A DNA stretch of 41,737 bases from contig JAUCBJ010001101.1 in NCBI GenBank assembly GCA_032718475.1, positions 1 through 41,737 of the forward strand, given 5' to 3'. How positions within the stretch are numbered: the stretch's first letter is position 1; every line of letters starts with the position of its first letter. The notes beneath the pieces were generated by a model. That model did no database searches. It was not told where the DNA came from and saw only the letters and a list, made by a program, of their open reading frames with translations. The position numbers and the translations under genes are program-made. Of this stretch, positions 1-10,420 are shown one piece after another. The DNA is from Nemertoderma westbladi (Eukaryota > Xenacoelomorpha > Nemertodermatida > Nemertodermatidae).

Positions 1-1423
1 CGACCGCAGAAGCGGGAGTCGCCAACGTTGTAGCGGGCGGACGAGGGACAACGGGCGACAAATCATGAATATTTCGCTCGGGGTCCAGGACCTGAACTGT
101 CTCCTGGGCAGTTCTACTGGGCACAGGTAGCTTAGTGCTGTGCAGAGGGAATTTAGAGGTAGCTTCATGGAGCACAGGTGTGTCTATCACCGAAGGGGTG
201 ATTTCAAGAACAGGCCTAATTATTTCAGGCTCATCTGCTATAGTAGGGAGTCTTTCTATTTTAATTATTTGGTCTGTGGGCTCTGTACTACCTAAGTTGG
301 TGTTATTTAGTTGCCGTCTAACAGCTGGAGGCAAATCAGGCAATTTCTGACGGTGGAATGTTCTTTTACGTCTGCTTAGACGAGATCTATTTCCTTTGCC
401 TTCAGTATCGGTGGTATCGCCTTCCTCAGATGATGTATATCCCTGTCTTTTGGGAGTAGATCGATTCATCATCTGCATATTACTAGCTGTTAACTGTTTA
501 CTGAAGTCGTCTTGCTTCTCTTGAAGATTTTCCAACTCCAGTTGGGCGATCTCTTCAGCCGCTCTCCGTTCTGCTTCCGCCACCGCTGCCGCTTTTGCCT
601 CTGCCGCTGCCGCTTTTGCCTCTGCCGCTGCTTCTGCTGCTGCCGCTTTTGCCTCTGCCTCTGCTTCTGCTGCTGCCGCTTTTGCCTCTGCCGCTGCTTC
701 TGCCAAGGTCGCTTTTCTTTCTGCCTCTGCCTCTGCCACTGCTGCTATCTTTCTGTCTTCTATACGTTTTTTCCTTACTTGTTCTTCTTGGTCTCTAGCG
801 ATGCGGAGTTGTTCATCGAATTTAGCTTGGTTCGCCGCTAACCTATCCACATCAATTGCATCCAACACACACTGGGCTCCTTCACTATTAGGGCTAAGTC
901 CATCTAGCTTTCTCCTCAACTCTTCATCTCCCAAAAAACGTTGATAGTCTGACAGATAGATGTCAATGGCATCCCTCTTATGCGGTTTCTCTGCTGTCGC
1001 TTCGCTTTCTTCTTGAGAAAAAGTGGCGTCGGTTGATTCTTCATATGTTGGCCGTTCATCATAAACCGTATCCGCCATCTTCGCTCTGCGTTCGGGCGTC
1101 CGCTCAACAGTATCCGAACTACTGGAGCTGTCGGACCGCTGAGAAATAAGTTCTTGGCTCGCGGGTTGTTGCTGTTCCGCTGCTTCTTGGTCTCGCTTGA
1201 CCTGAGCTCGAGTGCCTATGATAGACCTACGATGTTGGACCAGCCTCGGTTCTGTTATTACTACTGTAGGGATGACCTTGCTTACAGTAGGAGGGGACTT
1301 GGACTTTGGTCTTAGACGCTCTATACTCTTAGCTGAGTCCCAGATCTTTTTAAGACCCTGTCTAACACTCATTCTAGCACTTTCTAAGAGGCTATCTGAC
1401 AATGTTTGTTTTGTGTCAGACAT
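1..1423 (-). CDS. Gag-like protein of the LTR retrotransposon (partial, open at window edge)
   Basis: Starting at ATG 1423-1421, the minus strand stays open for 474 codons to the window edge with no stop. The product starts MSDTKQTLSDSLLES and has a basic, Ser/Pro-rich first 100 residues. Next comes an acidic stretch (about 115-150), then a very long Ala/Glu/Lys-rich segment (about residues 226-300) made of AEA and EAKAAAA words, which should form a continuous helix or coiled coil. It ends in a Pro/Thr-rich tail. It is the first frame inside the 5' LTR, so a structural (gag) role is inferred from position. No CCHC knuckle or DUF1759-type gag signature is visible; they could lie past the edge. 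The short plus-strand frames over this segment are shadows of the alanine-rich codons. Confidence 0.6.
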   Translation of the reverse strand, partial: MSDTKQTLSDSLLESARMSVRQGLKKIWDSAKSIERLRPKSKSPPTVSKVIPTVVITEPRLVQHRRSIIGTRAQVKRDQEAAEQQQPASQELISQRSDSSSSSDTVERTPERRAKMADTVYDERPTYEESTDATFSQEESEATAEKPHKRDAIDIYLSDYQRFLGDEELRRKLDGLSPNSEGAQCVLDAIDVDRLAANQAKFDEQLRIARDQEEQVRKKRIEDRKIAAVAEAEAERKATLAEAAAEAKAAAAEAEAEAKAAAAEAAAEAKAAAAEAKAAAVAEAERRAAEEIAQLELENLQEKQDDFSKQLTASNMQMMNRSTPKRQGYTSSEEGDTTDTEGKGNRSRLSRRKRTFHRQKLPDLPPAVRRQLNNTNLGSTEPTDQIIKIERLPTIADEPEIIRPVLEITPSVIDTPVLHEATSKFPLHSTKLPVPSRTAQETVQVLDPERNIHDLSPVVPRPPATTLATPASAV

Positions 1424-1564
1424 GTTTGTTTGATTGTACAGTTGAATGCCTACTGCTATATTACAGTCTAAGCAAGTCTAGTAATTCAGCATTAACTGCT
1501 AGCCTAGTAATTAATTACCGATACTGCTACTCAGTGTAGCGTGATATATATATAATATATTAGA

Positions 1565-1815
1565 ATACCGGTATGCTTATGGTATATAGAAGTATTATTA
1601 CAGACTAGGTTTTTCACAAAATACCGGTATATAATTTTAGCACAAAAATATATATAAATATATAATAGGCCTATCGTGGATACCGGTATGCAGTTTACAC
1701 TTATAGTATATATAAGTATAATTATTAACTAAAATTAATTACAGAATACCGGTATGATTTCAACCTAAAATTTATAGAAATAAATATAATAAGCCTATTG
1801 TAAATACCGGTATGT
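1565..1815. repeat. Five-fold periodic TACCGGTAT repeats
   Basis: The palindromic core TACCGGTA recurs at about 1567, 1623, 1681, 1747 and 1807, at intervals of roughly 56-66 bp. The AT-rich filler between copies shares pieces such as TATATAAGTAT and AATAGGCCTAT, so this looks like a decayed tandem repeat inside the retrotransposon leader. Confidence 0.55.
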
Positions 1816-2754
1816 CAATTATTTTAGAATAATTGAATTTCTGAATTTTAAGGGTTACTTGGTTACTTTAACTTACTTTATTACCGTTATTTAAGCAGTA
1901 GTCCAACTGATATTGAGACCTAATTGTTGTATGGCAGGCCTACTATTTATAAATCGTTTGAGTTGATTTATAATATATATACCCGTTTTAATGGGTTTTG
2001 TCAATGTTTGAAATAAATGTTATTATTTCTGGGGAGTAATCACTACACAAAGCGGTGCGCTTTCAGTGAAGTGTTACTTATAGGACACTAAAACAAATAA
2101 TTCTAATTTACCTAAGTTACTTAATACTACAAATTACGTACGATTCGGGTTGAGATTACAATCTCTAAATAAACACAAAAATTTACAAAAAACACAAAAT
2201 TCGAAATTTTAGGGTAATTTTACAAGAAGTCTACAAACCAGCCTAACAAAGGGTTAGAAATCTGGTTATTACAACGGACAGGGTACTGCGGTATTTGAAA
2301 ATTATACGTAGTAGTAAATACACTGCGTTGTCCAGATAGGAAAATACCACCGCCTGACGACCTATAGCCGTATCGCTATAGGTACTACGTTATGTATCAC
2401 GGAGTGTCCCTACCTAGAAGTTAATAGAGCTAATCGAACGTGCCTATCAACCACTTTACAACACAAATATAATGCCTACACTAATTACTTTCGGAAAGTA
2501 CTGTACACTAAACCCTAAATTAGGTACAAGTACTTGTATAACAAATAATCAGTAGTTAAAAATACTTGAACAGCTAAAAGAACCACGGTATCTGCTGGAG
2601 TGACCGGTGCACAAAATCACCAGTCTTTACCTTCGCCGAGCAGCCCGTATAGTACCGGGGTTAGTTTAACTATAACGGTATGTATAACAAACACAATTAC
2701 TGTAGGAACAAACTTGGGGAATATGAATGTTGCGAATAATCGCATAAACTCTGA

Positions 2755-3335
2755 ATAATAAATATTACGCTACGCGTACAAACCACTCAAACAAAGTGCA
2801 GACCAAATACTGACAGACTACTATCAAGCCTAAATAAACTACAGGACATGCAGACTCCGAAATGATTAGGTAGTATGCGTTCTAACCCAGTAGTACGACT
2901 TATTCTTTAGATGGGGGTTTACCTTAGCAGCTTTGGCTGCCCCTACTTCCTAACCGTTCTTTATCGGACAGAGGCTCTACACACACTGCAATCCGTTCAG
3001 ACCTAATAACAGCCAGACAACTATCCAGCCCACAAATTATCTAAATAAATATTATACGCTACCTGTACAGACTACACAAACAAAGTACAGACTAAACGAT
3101 GGCAGACTACTCTCAAGCCTAAATAAACTACAGGACATGCAGACTCCGAAATGGTTAGGTAGTATGCGTTCTAACCCAGTAGTACGACTTATTCTTTAGA
3201 TGGGGGTTTACCTTACAGCTTTGGCTGCCCCTACTTCCTAACCGTTCTTTATCGGACAGATGATCTACACACACTGCAATCCGTTCAGACTTAACAACAA
3301 TCAGACAACAGCTCAGCCTACAAATTGTCTGTACA
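2755..3335. repeat. Two-copy tandem duplication, unit about 289 bp
   Basis: The blocks at about 2755-3045 and 3046-3335 align along most of their length. Both contain ACAGGACATGCAGACTCCGA, the stretch TTCTTTAGATGGGGGTTTAC and ACACACTGCAATCCGTTCAG. The offset is 289-290 bp with a few substitutions and small indels. It lies in the leader of the left LTR element. Confidence 0.85.
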
Positions 3336-3611
3336 ATCTGATCAGGCTTACACGCCTTCTGTTCAATACTGGCCTACAAACAAATAAAACCGACAGAAAC
3401 AAGTAAAATCTCAATAAAAAACCAGGGCGGCCGTTCCCTGATTAAGTACTAAGACCTACCGGTATATAACTATCAAATTCGAATAATACTAATGCACCTG
3501 TACTGGTGTAGGTACCGGTCCGGATGATCAGGCAGTCAGGCCTACTGGTTACCGGTCGACCGGTACTTTCGACTTTATTGCTTACTGCAATAAAGAAGCA
3601 ATATCCGTTAT

Positions 3612-4801
3612 TGTTCGCGCTTTCAGACCTTTGGCAGTTTAACCCGCCAAATTAGGATGTCTTCTAGATAATAAATCGCTTTAGCCTCTAACAAGTATTT
3701 GATTCACTACACTAGTTGAAACCAATCTGTGCGCGATCATTCACCCGTTGGATATACCCGGGAGATTGACTTCGACGGCTTAATCTTATTGCTATGTAAG
3801 CCTAATGTATTATTCGACTGACAGTATTATATAATCTCTGACAATATTATTCACCTTCGGGGAATATTAACAGTTCCTTTAGGACGTGGCGCTCTATCTA
3901 TATAAACAGAGTTATGACTTAAACTACTCACAACGATATGGCTTAGTTACAATTCACATATATGGCGCATTCTTTAGGAAATGCTTCGTTATCAGTCTCA
4001 CTCATACACAATGCTGCACAATACTGCACACTAATCTGCCGATCTTCATTGATTTTAGTCACATATAAAAGGAACACAGACCGACTCATGTAGGGTCTAT
4101 CAAGTAACATTAGATTCACTTCAAACCACTTTAACATAAGTCACAATCGTTATATGTAACCTGTCTCTCTTACCTTCTGTATATCAAGAATATTGGGTTT
4201 TCGGGGTTATTTATCGTTATTCCAAATATAATAATTCATCAACCATATTATGAAGAACCGACAGTAAATAGCAGTATAACAATATAAAAGTATGCACAGG
4301 TTGTTTGATTAGGTATGGTATGTTATGATAACGGATATATGTCCTTATAATTAAGCCTACTAGTGTAAGGCTAAAGCAGAAAAGCACAAAATACTCCAAA
4401 GCCGTTCTTCCTTGGCTCAGGACTGAATGATAACACTGCCCATAATGCATTACGTGATTTCTCGGAAATTTCTGTACAAGAGCCATAAAAACGCTCTGAT
4501 TGGTTGACTGAACTGAGAGATGCCGTAGAACAAAGAAAATCGACACGTATGAATATCAGCTGTTAACCGTCGTCATAGTAACTACTGTTCAAGAGTATCT
4601 CGCTTCTTTTGCGTCACGGAATTGCCATAGAATCATCAACTATGCCTTCCACAGTACACATACGGAAGAAATAGCTCTTAGATCCTCTAAAAACACCGAT
4701 ACAGCAATAATACGGCCTCTTACGCCTATTAAACCAACTACAGAGTATTTTACGGGAAAAATAAGGAAAAATAACCGGGCAATTCAGCAAAAGCTTTTAC
4801 A
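3612..4801 (-). repeat. LTR of the left element (5' LTR on the minus strand), 1190 bp
   Basis: The boundaries come from comparison with 38573-39771. On the minus strand both begin TGTAAAAGCTTTTG and end GCGCGAACA, giving canonical TG...CA termini and near-equal lengths (1190 and 1199 bp). Shared interior blocks include GCGCGATCATTCACCCG (plus strand, about 3731-3747) and the 48-bp block 3863-3910. The rest is diverged with indels, so the two LTRs come from different or old insertions. Short frames inside it, such as the minus-strand frame at 4217-4546, are not conserved in the other LTR. Confidence 0.85.
3863..3910 (-). promoter_or_regulatory. Conserved 48-bp LTR block, probable promoter core
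   Basis: This block matches 38857-38904 at 46 of 48 positions while most of the two LTRs has drifted. Read on the minus strand it has a TATA-like TTTATATAGATAG (TTTAAATAGATAA in the right copy), then GCGCCACGTCC and GGAACTGTTAATATT. Position and conservation suggest the retrotransposon's own transcription start region; function is inferred. Confidence 0.45.
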
Positions 4802-5936
4802 AGGATCAGGTAGCAGTGGCGGGAGTTTGTAACCAAAACAGTACAACTCAAGTACACTGGTTACAGGTATTAAGAGACCTGCTCCAGGACGTTGTTGTCT
4901 AAACGCGTGTTGTCTGTCTGTATCCCATGTGCCCATCCGCAAAACGAACGGACTTAAAGGTTTAATAATTAATTGTACGTCTACTCTACCGGTAGAGCCA
5001 GTATAAATTTTCTTGCGTGCTGATGACCGACTATTTGGTTGTTACAATTTTCGTTGGGTGGGTTCAGCTTACCAAACAAACCCTGCAAATGCTGACCTCT
5101 ACGGTAGCTCTACCCTCTACAGTACGCCGGATGGTAGAGGTCACCTCTACCATCCGGCTCAAGGTCTACGCCTTATCGGCGCTCTGACCACCGATAGCGC
5201 CTCTGATAAAATGTAGACCTGGAAATACTAACTGATATCTTGTTAGCCTACTTACAGTACAGTACTGAACTTTACAGTATGTCCGCAATTTACTTCCTCA
5301 TATGGCCATACCAATCATCTGCAGCCACTGTACTCAAACCCTACCCCTACATTACTTGGCTATCTTTATCCACTCGCTACAATGAAACTCATGAAAGGTT
5401 AGTGTAAGCATGAGCCATCACTGCCACTACTACTGTATGTCCAGTATGATTAATTATGCACTCTACAGTATCTACAACTTTTGTCAGGGCAATTTTGACA
5501 CCCATTCAGTAGAGAAATGGACCGGTATTTTTGTAATTAAAATTATCTGGTATTTAGGGTGATTGAGTGGCTTCATATTATTATACTTTTTGTTGGTCAC
5601 AGCTTAATCCATCGTATCCGGTATTTCCTCCATTTCTTCAATACAGTAGCTTAACAGGCTTTGCAAATTAACGTATACTGTATCTCATGTAATTATAAAA
5701 ACTTATCAAACTTACAGTACTTCACCGGGATATGTAAATATATAGTACCCGTTATGTGTGCGTGCACGCACATACTATACAGTATGAAAGCTTAGGGGTA
5801 TCGGGCCATAATTGAGTGTAACCGTATCGGCCACTGTACGTACGTAGCGTACATATACGTAGGTGCACATGTGAATTAAATTTAATTAAAAACTCAACAT
5901 TTTTTCTATTGTACATACTGTATGTGACTCTTGCAG
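4802..5936. other. Intergenic spacer with a 33-bp hairpin
   Basis: No coding sequence is recognised. The short frame at 5013-5216 is carried by a local inverted repeat and has no family signature. The segment has many ACAGTA/TACTGT words. Positions 5126-5158 form a strong inverted repeat, listed separately. Confidence 0.5.
5126..5158. repeat. Perfect inverted repeat, 16-bp arms, 1-nt centre
   Basis: The left arm GCCGGATGGTAGAGGT (5126-5141) is the exact reverse complement of ACCTCTACCATCCGGC (5143-5158), with a single C at 5142 between them. It is GC-richer than its surroundings and could extrude as a cruciform or bind a dimeric protein. Confidence 0.85.
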
Positions 5937-7324
5937 ATAAGAGAGATGCTTTTGGCGTTGGTTTAGAAGAGGCAAATGAGATTTCCATGGATACTGGTTA
6001 TGCTCAGGTAGCATCACACAGAAACGAGCAGCTGCAGCGTCAATTTTCGGAATCGGTCAGGAAGGTGGAGTCCACATCATCAGCATGCAGTCCAAATCAA
6101 TCATCTACAGCAGCAGACAGTCTAAAGCGATCATCTACAGCAGCAGACAGCCCAAATCAATCATCTACAGCAGCAGACAGTCTAAAGCGATCATCTACAG
6201 CAGACAGTCCAAAGGGATCATCTACAGCAGCAGACAGTCTAAAGCGATTGTCTACAGTAGCAGTCAGTCCAAAGGGATCATCTGCAGCAGCAGTCAGTCT
6301 AAAGCGATCGTCAACAACAGCCGCAGTCAGTCCAAAAAGATCCTCAACAACAGCAATCAGTCTAAAGGGATCTTCTACAACAGCTGTCAGTCCAAAGCGA
6401 TCGTCTACAGTAGCAGTCAGCCCAAAGGGATCGTCTACAGCAGCAGTCTGCCCAAAGGGATCATCTACAACAGCAGTCAGTCCAAAGGGATCATCTACAG
6501 CAGCAGTCAGTCCAAAGCGATCATCTACAGCAGCAGTCAGTCCAAAGGGATCGTCTACAGCAGCAGTCAATCCACAGGGATCGTCTACAGCAGCAATCAA
6601 TCCAAAGGGATCGTCTCCAGCAGCAGTCTGCCCAAAGGGATCATCTACAACAGCAGTCAGTCCAAAGGGGTCGTCTACAGCAGCAGTCAGTCCAAAGGGA
6701 TCGTCTACAGCAGCAATCAGTACAAAGGGATCGTCTACAGCAGCAGTCTGTCCATATCAATCATCTACAACAGCAGTCAGTCCAAAGGGATCATCTACAG
6801 CAGCAGTCAGTCCAAAGCGATCATCTACAGCAGCAGTCAGTCCAAAGGGATCGTCTACAGCAGCAATCAGTACAAAGGGATCGTCTACAGCAGCAGTCAG
6901 TCCAAAAGGATCATCTACAGCAGCAGTCTGCCCAAAGGGATCATCTACAACAGCTGTCAGTCCAAAGCGATTGTCTACAGCAGCAGTCAGTCCAAAGGGA
7001 TCGTCTACAACAGCAGTCTGCCCAAGGGGATCATCTACAGCAGCAGTCAGTCCAAAGCGATCATCTACAGCAGCAATCAGTACAAAGGGATCGTCTACAG
7101 CAGCAGTCAGTCCAAAAGGATCATATACAGCAGCAGTCTGCCCAAAGCGATCATCTACAGCAGCAGTCAGTCCAAAGGGATCGTCTACAGCAGCAGTCAG
7201 TCCAAAGGGGTCGTCTACAGCAGCAATCAATCCAAAGGGATCGTCCAGCATTAGATTGTCAATGGGCAGTGCAGTGAAGTCCTTTACATCGGTAACTGAA
7301 AGTCAGGAGCCTAGTGAAGGTTAG
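5937..7324 (+). CDS. Probable terminal coding exon of a 10-residue-repeat Ser/Thr/Ala-rich protein
   Basis: A good splice acceptor (pyrimidine-rich run, then GACTCTTGCAG ending at 5936) opens a frame that stays open for about 460 codons to TAG at 7322-7324. The first in-frame ATG is 5987. About 45 unique residues come first (DKRDAFGVGLEEANEISMD and onward). Then come about 39 copies of a 10-residue unit of the type SPKGSSTAAV, with variants such as SLKRSSTAAD and CPKGSSTTAV, and a unique tail ending SQEPSEG. Because the DNA unit is 30 bp, other frames are also open inside the array, but only this one continues well into unique sequence on both sides. An AATAAA at 7522-7527 fits a last exon. 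No homolog is recognised. The composition suggests a disordered or mucin-like protein; non-coding minisatellite remains possible. Upstream exons were not found. Confidence 0.42.
6083..7245 (+). repeat. 30-bp minisatellite, about 39 copies
   Basis: The unit is built around TCCAAAGGGATCATCTACAG followed by CAGCAGTCAG. Copies are in register with few length changes; indels are in multiples of three near the 5' end. Variant positions (AAAGGG or AAAGCG, ATC or GTC, CAGCAG or CAACAG, GTCAG or GTCTG or ATCAG) recur in blocks, showing that multi-unit segments were duplicated. Confidence 0.95.
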
Positions 7325-7521
7325 ATTCAGGAATAGGATATAACCATGAATAATGTGTTTCATCTTTAATATCTGTGTAAACCATAAATTATAGTAATAC
7401 CATCAAGTCAACCATCTTTCACGCAAATTATTTACTATATTATATTGGCCTATGTACAGTAGCTATTGAAATGATGTTGTTATTAATGTTGTTATGTTAC
7501 ATACAGTATATCTCAAATCGC

Positions 7522-7527
7522 AATAAA
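7522..7527 (+). terminator. Polyadenylation signal AATAAA for the repeat-protein exon
   Basis: AATAAA lies 198 bp after the stop codon of the 5937-7324 frame in AT-rich sequence. It is only a short match, but position and strand fit. Confidence 0.3.
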
Positions 7528-8093
7528 ATATAAGTAAATTATTTTACTCTAACATTTTGCATTTGCTTTACATATAAATTCTGTCCATTACAAAAAAATA
7601 TATAATGCAATTAAAGACTTCCGTATGATTTTGGGGGGTAAATGAGAGCCTTCCAGATGATATGGATACCGAAAAAGAATCGTCGACGTTGACTTAGCTA
7701 CTCAAGATTCAGAACTTCGTATACCTGTAGCTGGTCCTATAAATCTGGTCCTACATCCTTCCATATTTTTTTCCTCTGCTTAACACTTTTCACTCATTAC
7801 TTGTGTGAAGAATGATTCATAGAAGGAATCTGAAAAGTTTTTTACAAGACGTAATTATTATTTTTGGTGCATTTAATTCGTTTATTTAGTTATTCTACCA
7901 AAACAGTAAACTTAACGATGGTTTATAGGAAACTGTTAACATTTTATATATGTACAGAAACAGCAAGATCTCTTTTTCTTCTCGAGATATGAATGTCTGT
8001 CTGTCCGTCAAAAAAAATAGGAAAACACGTTATCTGCCTACAAATTCCCAACAGGGATTTTCCTTATCGGTAATAACATAATACATACAGTAC
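7528..8093. other. AT-rich spacer, no gene seen
   Basis: No open frame of note. A GTCTGTCTGTCCGTCAAA stretch at about 7993-8012 resembles sequence at about 22826-22880 and may be a piece of a dispersed repeat. Confidence 0.4.
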
Positions 8094-8095
8094 TA

Positions 8096-9274
8096 GGAGC
8101 CCTTAAGAAAACTATAATCATTATTTCCTGATTGATAATAAACTGGGTACCTAGCAACGCCATCAGCTGGTTTCAAAATGCCATATGTACATAATTGTAC
8201 ATATCAACATCATTGTCAAACATCATCAATATCAACATTGTCAAATGTACTTAATTAGCGCAGATAGGGACTATTACTCATGATTGATTTTAAAGGAGTT
8301 ATAAGGATGCAGTAAACCCTCTACAGTACTCAAACACCGGTCAGCCGGGGGTGTAATCGCTACGCTGACAACCGACAACCAACGCCGACAACCATTATTA
8401 AAGCAAATTAATGTTAATTGTCGATTGAGGGAGGAAATGGAACAGGACACGGTGGAAAGTTATCGGCGTAGCGTTTACACCGGTCAGCCGGTACATTGCA
8501 TTTGTATAACGCTCAGATTGGAATCCGCTTTCATTTTATTAATACAGAACCTATATCTACAACCCTACAGCAACCATTTCCTCTTGGTTCGCTTTCATTG
8601 TACTAAAACGATGCCTAATCGTCTGTACTTGTGTACAGTTGTATATTGTATTGTGAATTGGAAATTAAAGTGACCTTTCTCTGCAACTCTCCACTACAGA
8701 GGATGCGTAATTGTTGTTTGTATATAAACAAATAGCGAACTGGTTTGTTAATTTTTTGGACCGGTTCTTTGGCCTATGAAGTGGTTAAATAAGTTACTAA
8801 GAATTCCTACGAATTACTACGAATTTATATTTAGCGCCTCCTAGCGGAGGACCATGTAAATGCACGACGCCAAAATTCTGAAAACTTTATAAACTTTTGA
8901 CATACAGTACTACTTGTGTACCACGTTTGGTATAATTTCATCAACGATTCGTAGTTAGTGTACTATTTACTGTAATAGCATTCAAAGATTAGACGGACCA
9001 ACCGACCAACGACAGGCAGACCGACAGGTAGAGATTGGTACCCGTATTCTAATCTCGCTCACTTTCGTGGCTCGCCCCACAGTGTTAGTCAATTTAACGG
9101 CTGCTTGTCAGTTCTGTCACTGGCCCTGTGTTACCGAATAGTGACTCTACAGTAGTTAGTTGTTTTAAGGGCAACCACTATTTAATCCAGCTGTTGGTTG
9201 GTGGTTGGCGTGTAAGGTACCCTGTTTAAAACCAATCAGGAAATAGTGATGATTCTAGCTTTTTTAAGGGCTCC
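8096..9274. mobile_element. Non-autonomous TIR element (about 1.18 kb) with TA target duplication
   Basis: The ends 8095-8170 and 9187-9275 are imperfect inverted copies of each other. Both start GGAGCCCTTAA, then share ATTTCCTGATTG, a GGTACCT word and finally CAGCTGG. Outside GGAGCC each end has TA (8094-8095 and 9275-9276), consistent with a TA target-site duplication. The interior contains two ACACCGGTCAGCCGG words (about 8333 and 8478) and no transposase. The small frame near 8437-8673 has no recognisable features. The superfamily is undetermined; TA suggests a Tc1/mariner-like or similar transposase. Confidence 0.6.
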
Positions 9275-9276
9275 TA

Positions 9277-10039
9277 TATTATTATTAATTGATAAGAAGC
9301 GGGGTATATAACATTACAGTATACATAATCCAAATTCAAATAATACAACAATTATTGTCCAAGAAAATATCAGAATATCACCTGAGAAAAACCTCATTTC
9401 AAAACAGATTATCATGTATATACTGTAAACCTAGGAAAAACTGTCCAACATAACTGTCCAAAATAACATCTAACCAAAGTAAAATTGTAAAACCTACGAT
9501 AAATATTAACCGATAATACTTTCCAACGTTCGTATCGCAATCCAACTTTCGTAATCCGAAATATAAATCAAAAGTACGAAGCACTTCCTTCACCATCAAT
9601 AACGACTAAAAGCAGTTCATTGACTAGTAATATAGTGCTGTGAGAAAAGTTATGGTTCTGCTAATTTTAAAATATCGAATGCCGCTTCTGCTACTGCGCT
9701 CTGTTGCGAAGAAGACAGAAACTGAGTAAGAAAGGAAAAGTTTAGCATGGCGAACTTTGGCGATTGACGAACACTAGTAATTAACTCACACGAGGCTATT
9801 ACGTGATCTTCTGTAAACTCGATAAAGACAGACAGAAATCAATTTTATTTTAAAATATAAAAGACAGACAGACAAACAGACGGGTCTTTATTATTGCCAT
9901 TAAAACCACCTAATTCAATCGCCTTCTTATTGGTTGAAAATTCAAATATTTCAATCGTCCAATCAGAGACTGCTTGAAATTAGGATGTTCTAACGCCTCC
10001 TACCGGTCGGTAGCTGCTGAGCAAACTAATCAGCTGAGG
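9277..10039. other. AT-rich spacer, no gene seen
   Basis: Stops in all frames apart from a 66-codon minus-strand frame at 9399-9599 that lacks family features. A short GACAGACAGACAAACAGACGG run lies at about 9861-9884. Confidence 0.4.
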
Positions 10040-10420
10040 TGTATTTTCTAATGTGGTGAATCATGGCCTACTAAACTGTACTACGTGTAGTAGGCAATGT
10101 GGTGAATCGATTAATAGTACATAGTACTGCTGTACTGCAGTAGGCCTAATTACTGAATTATAAGCATCTAAGGTGTATATAACTCTAAATTCTAGAATTT
10201 AAGGATTTGAACTCAAATACTGGGCCTCTTTAGCATAAACACTGCCGCTACTCCAGTACAGCAGTAGGCCTACTCCGTGTACCGGGATGCCGTGTACTGC
10301 AGTTCTGCAGTAGGCCTACTGCATGCACTGATCAGCTGGTCAGCTCGTACCTGCGTACTGCTGTACCGGTGCACGTACAGCAGTACACTGGCTGACTGGT
10401 ACAGGCCCTATTGAAAAGTT
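10040..10420. other. Palindrome-rich spacer (AGGCCT, CTGCAG, GTAC words)
   Basis: A dense collection of short palindromic words: repeated CAGTAGGCCTA, TACTGCAG, TGATCAGCTGGTCAGC and GTACCGGTGCAC-like pieces, plus a duplicated AATGTGGTGAATC. No coding content is seen. Confidence 0.45.

Larger units (their letters stand above)
1424..3611 (-). other. Long untranslated leader of the left LTR element
   Basis: About 2.2 kb of AT-rich sequence between the LTR and the first frame, with stops in every frame and no coding signature. It contains a run of five TACCGGTAT-centred repeats (about 1565-1815) and a two-copy 289-bp tandem duplication (about 2755-3335). The length is unusual for an LTR-element leader and may include an older insertion. 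Confidence 0.45.
1..4801 (-). mobile_element. LTR retrotransposon, left copy (5' LTR, leader, gag-like frame; truncated by window edge)
   Basis: Read on the minus strand, an LTR (4801-3612) is followed by a 2.2-kb leader and then a long open frame (1423 to the edge). This is the order expected for the 5' half of an LTR retrotransposon. The family is inferred from the right-hand copy (38573-41737), which has a homologous LTR next to a BEL/Pao-type integrase. No primer-binding site beginning TGG is evident just inside the LTR. The protease, reverse transcriptase and the other LTR would lie left of the window. The outer flank after 4801 begins AGGAT, the candidate target duplication whose partner is out of sight. 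Confidence 0.72.

Noticed and set aside
4217-4546. 109-codon minus-strand frame with hydrophobic stretches in the left LTR
   Set aside because: Not preserved at the matching place in the right LTR, and lacks any family signature.
6157-7251. Minus-strand and second plus-strand frames in the 30-bp minisatellite
   Set aside because: They are confined essentially to the array, unlike the 5937-7324 frame, which continues well into unique sequence at both sides.
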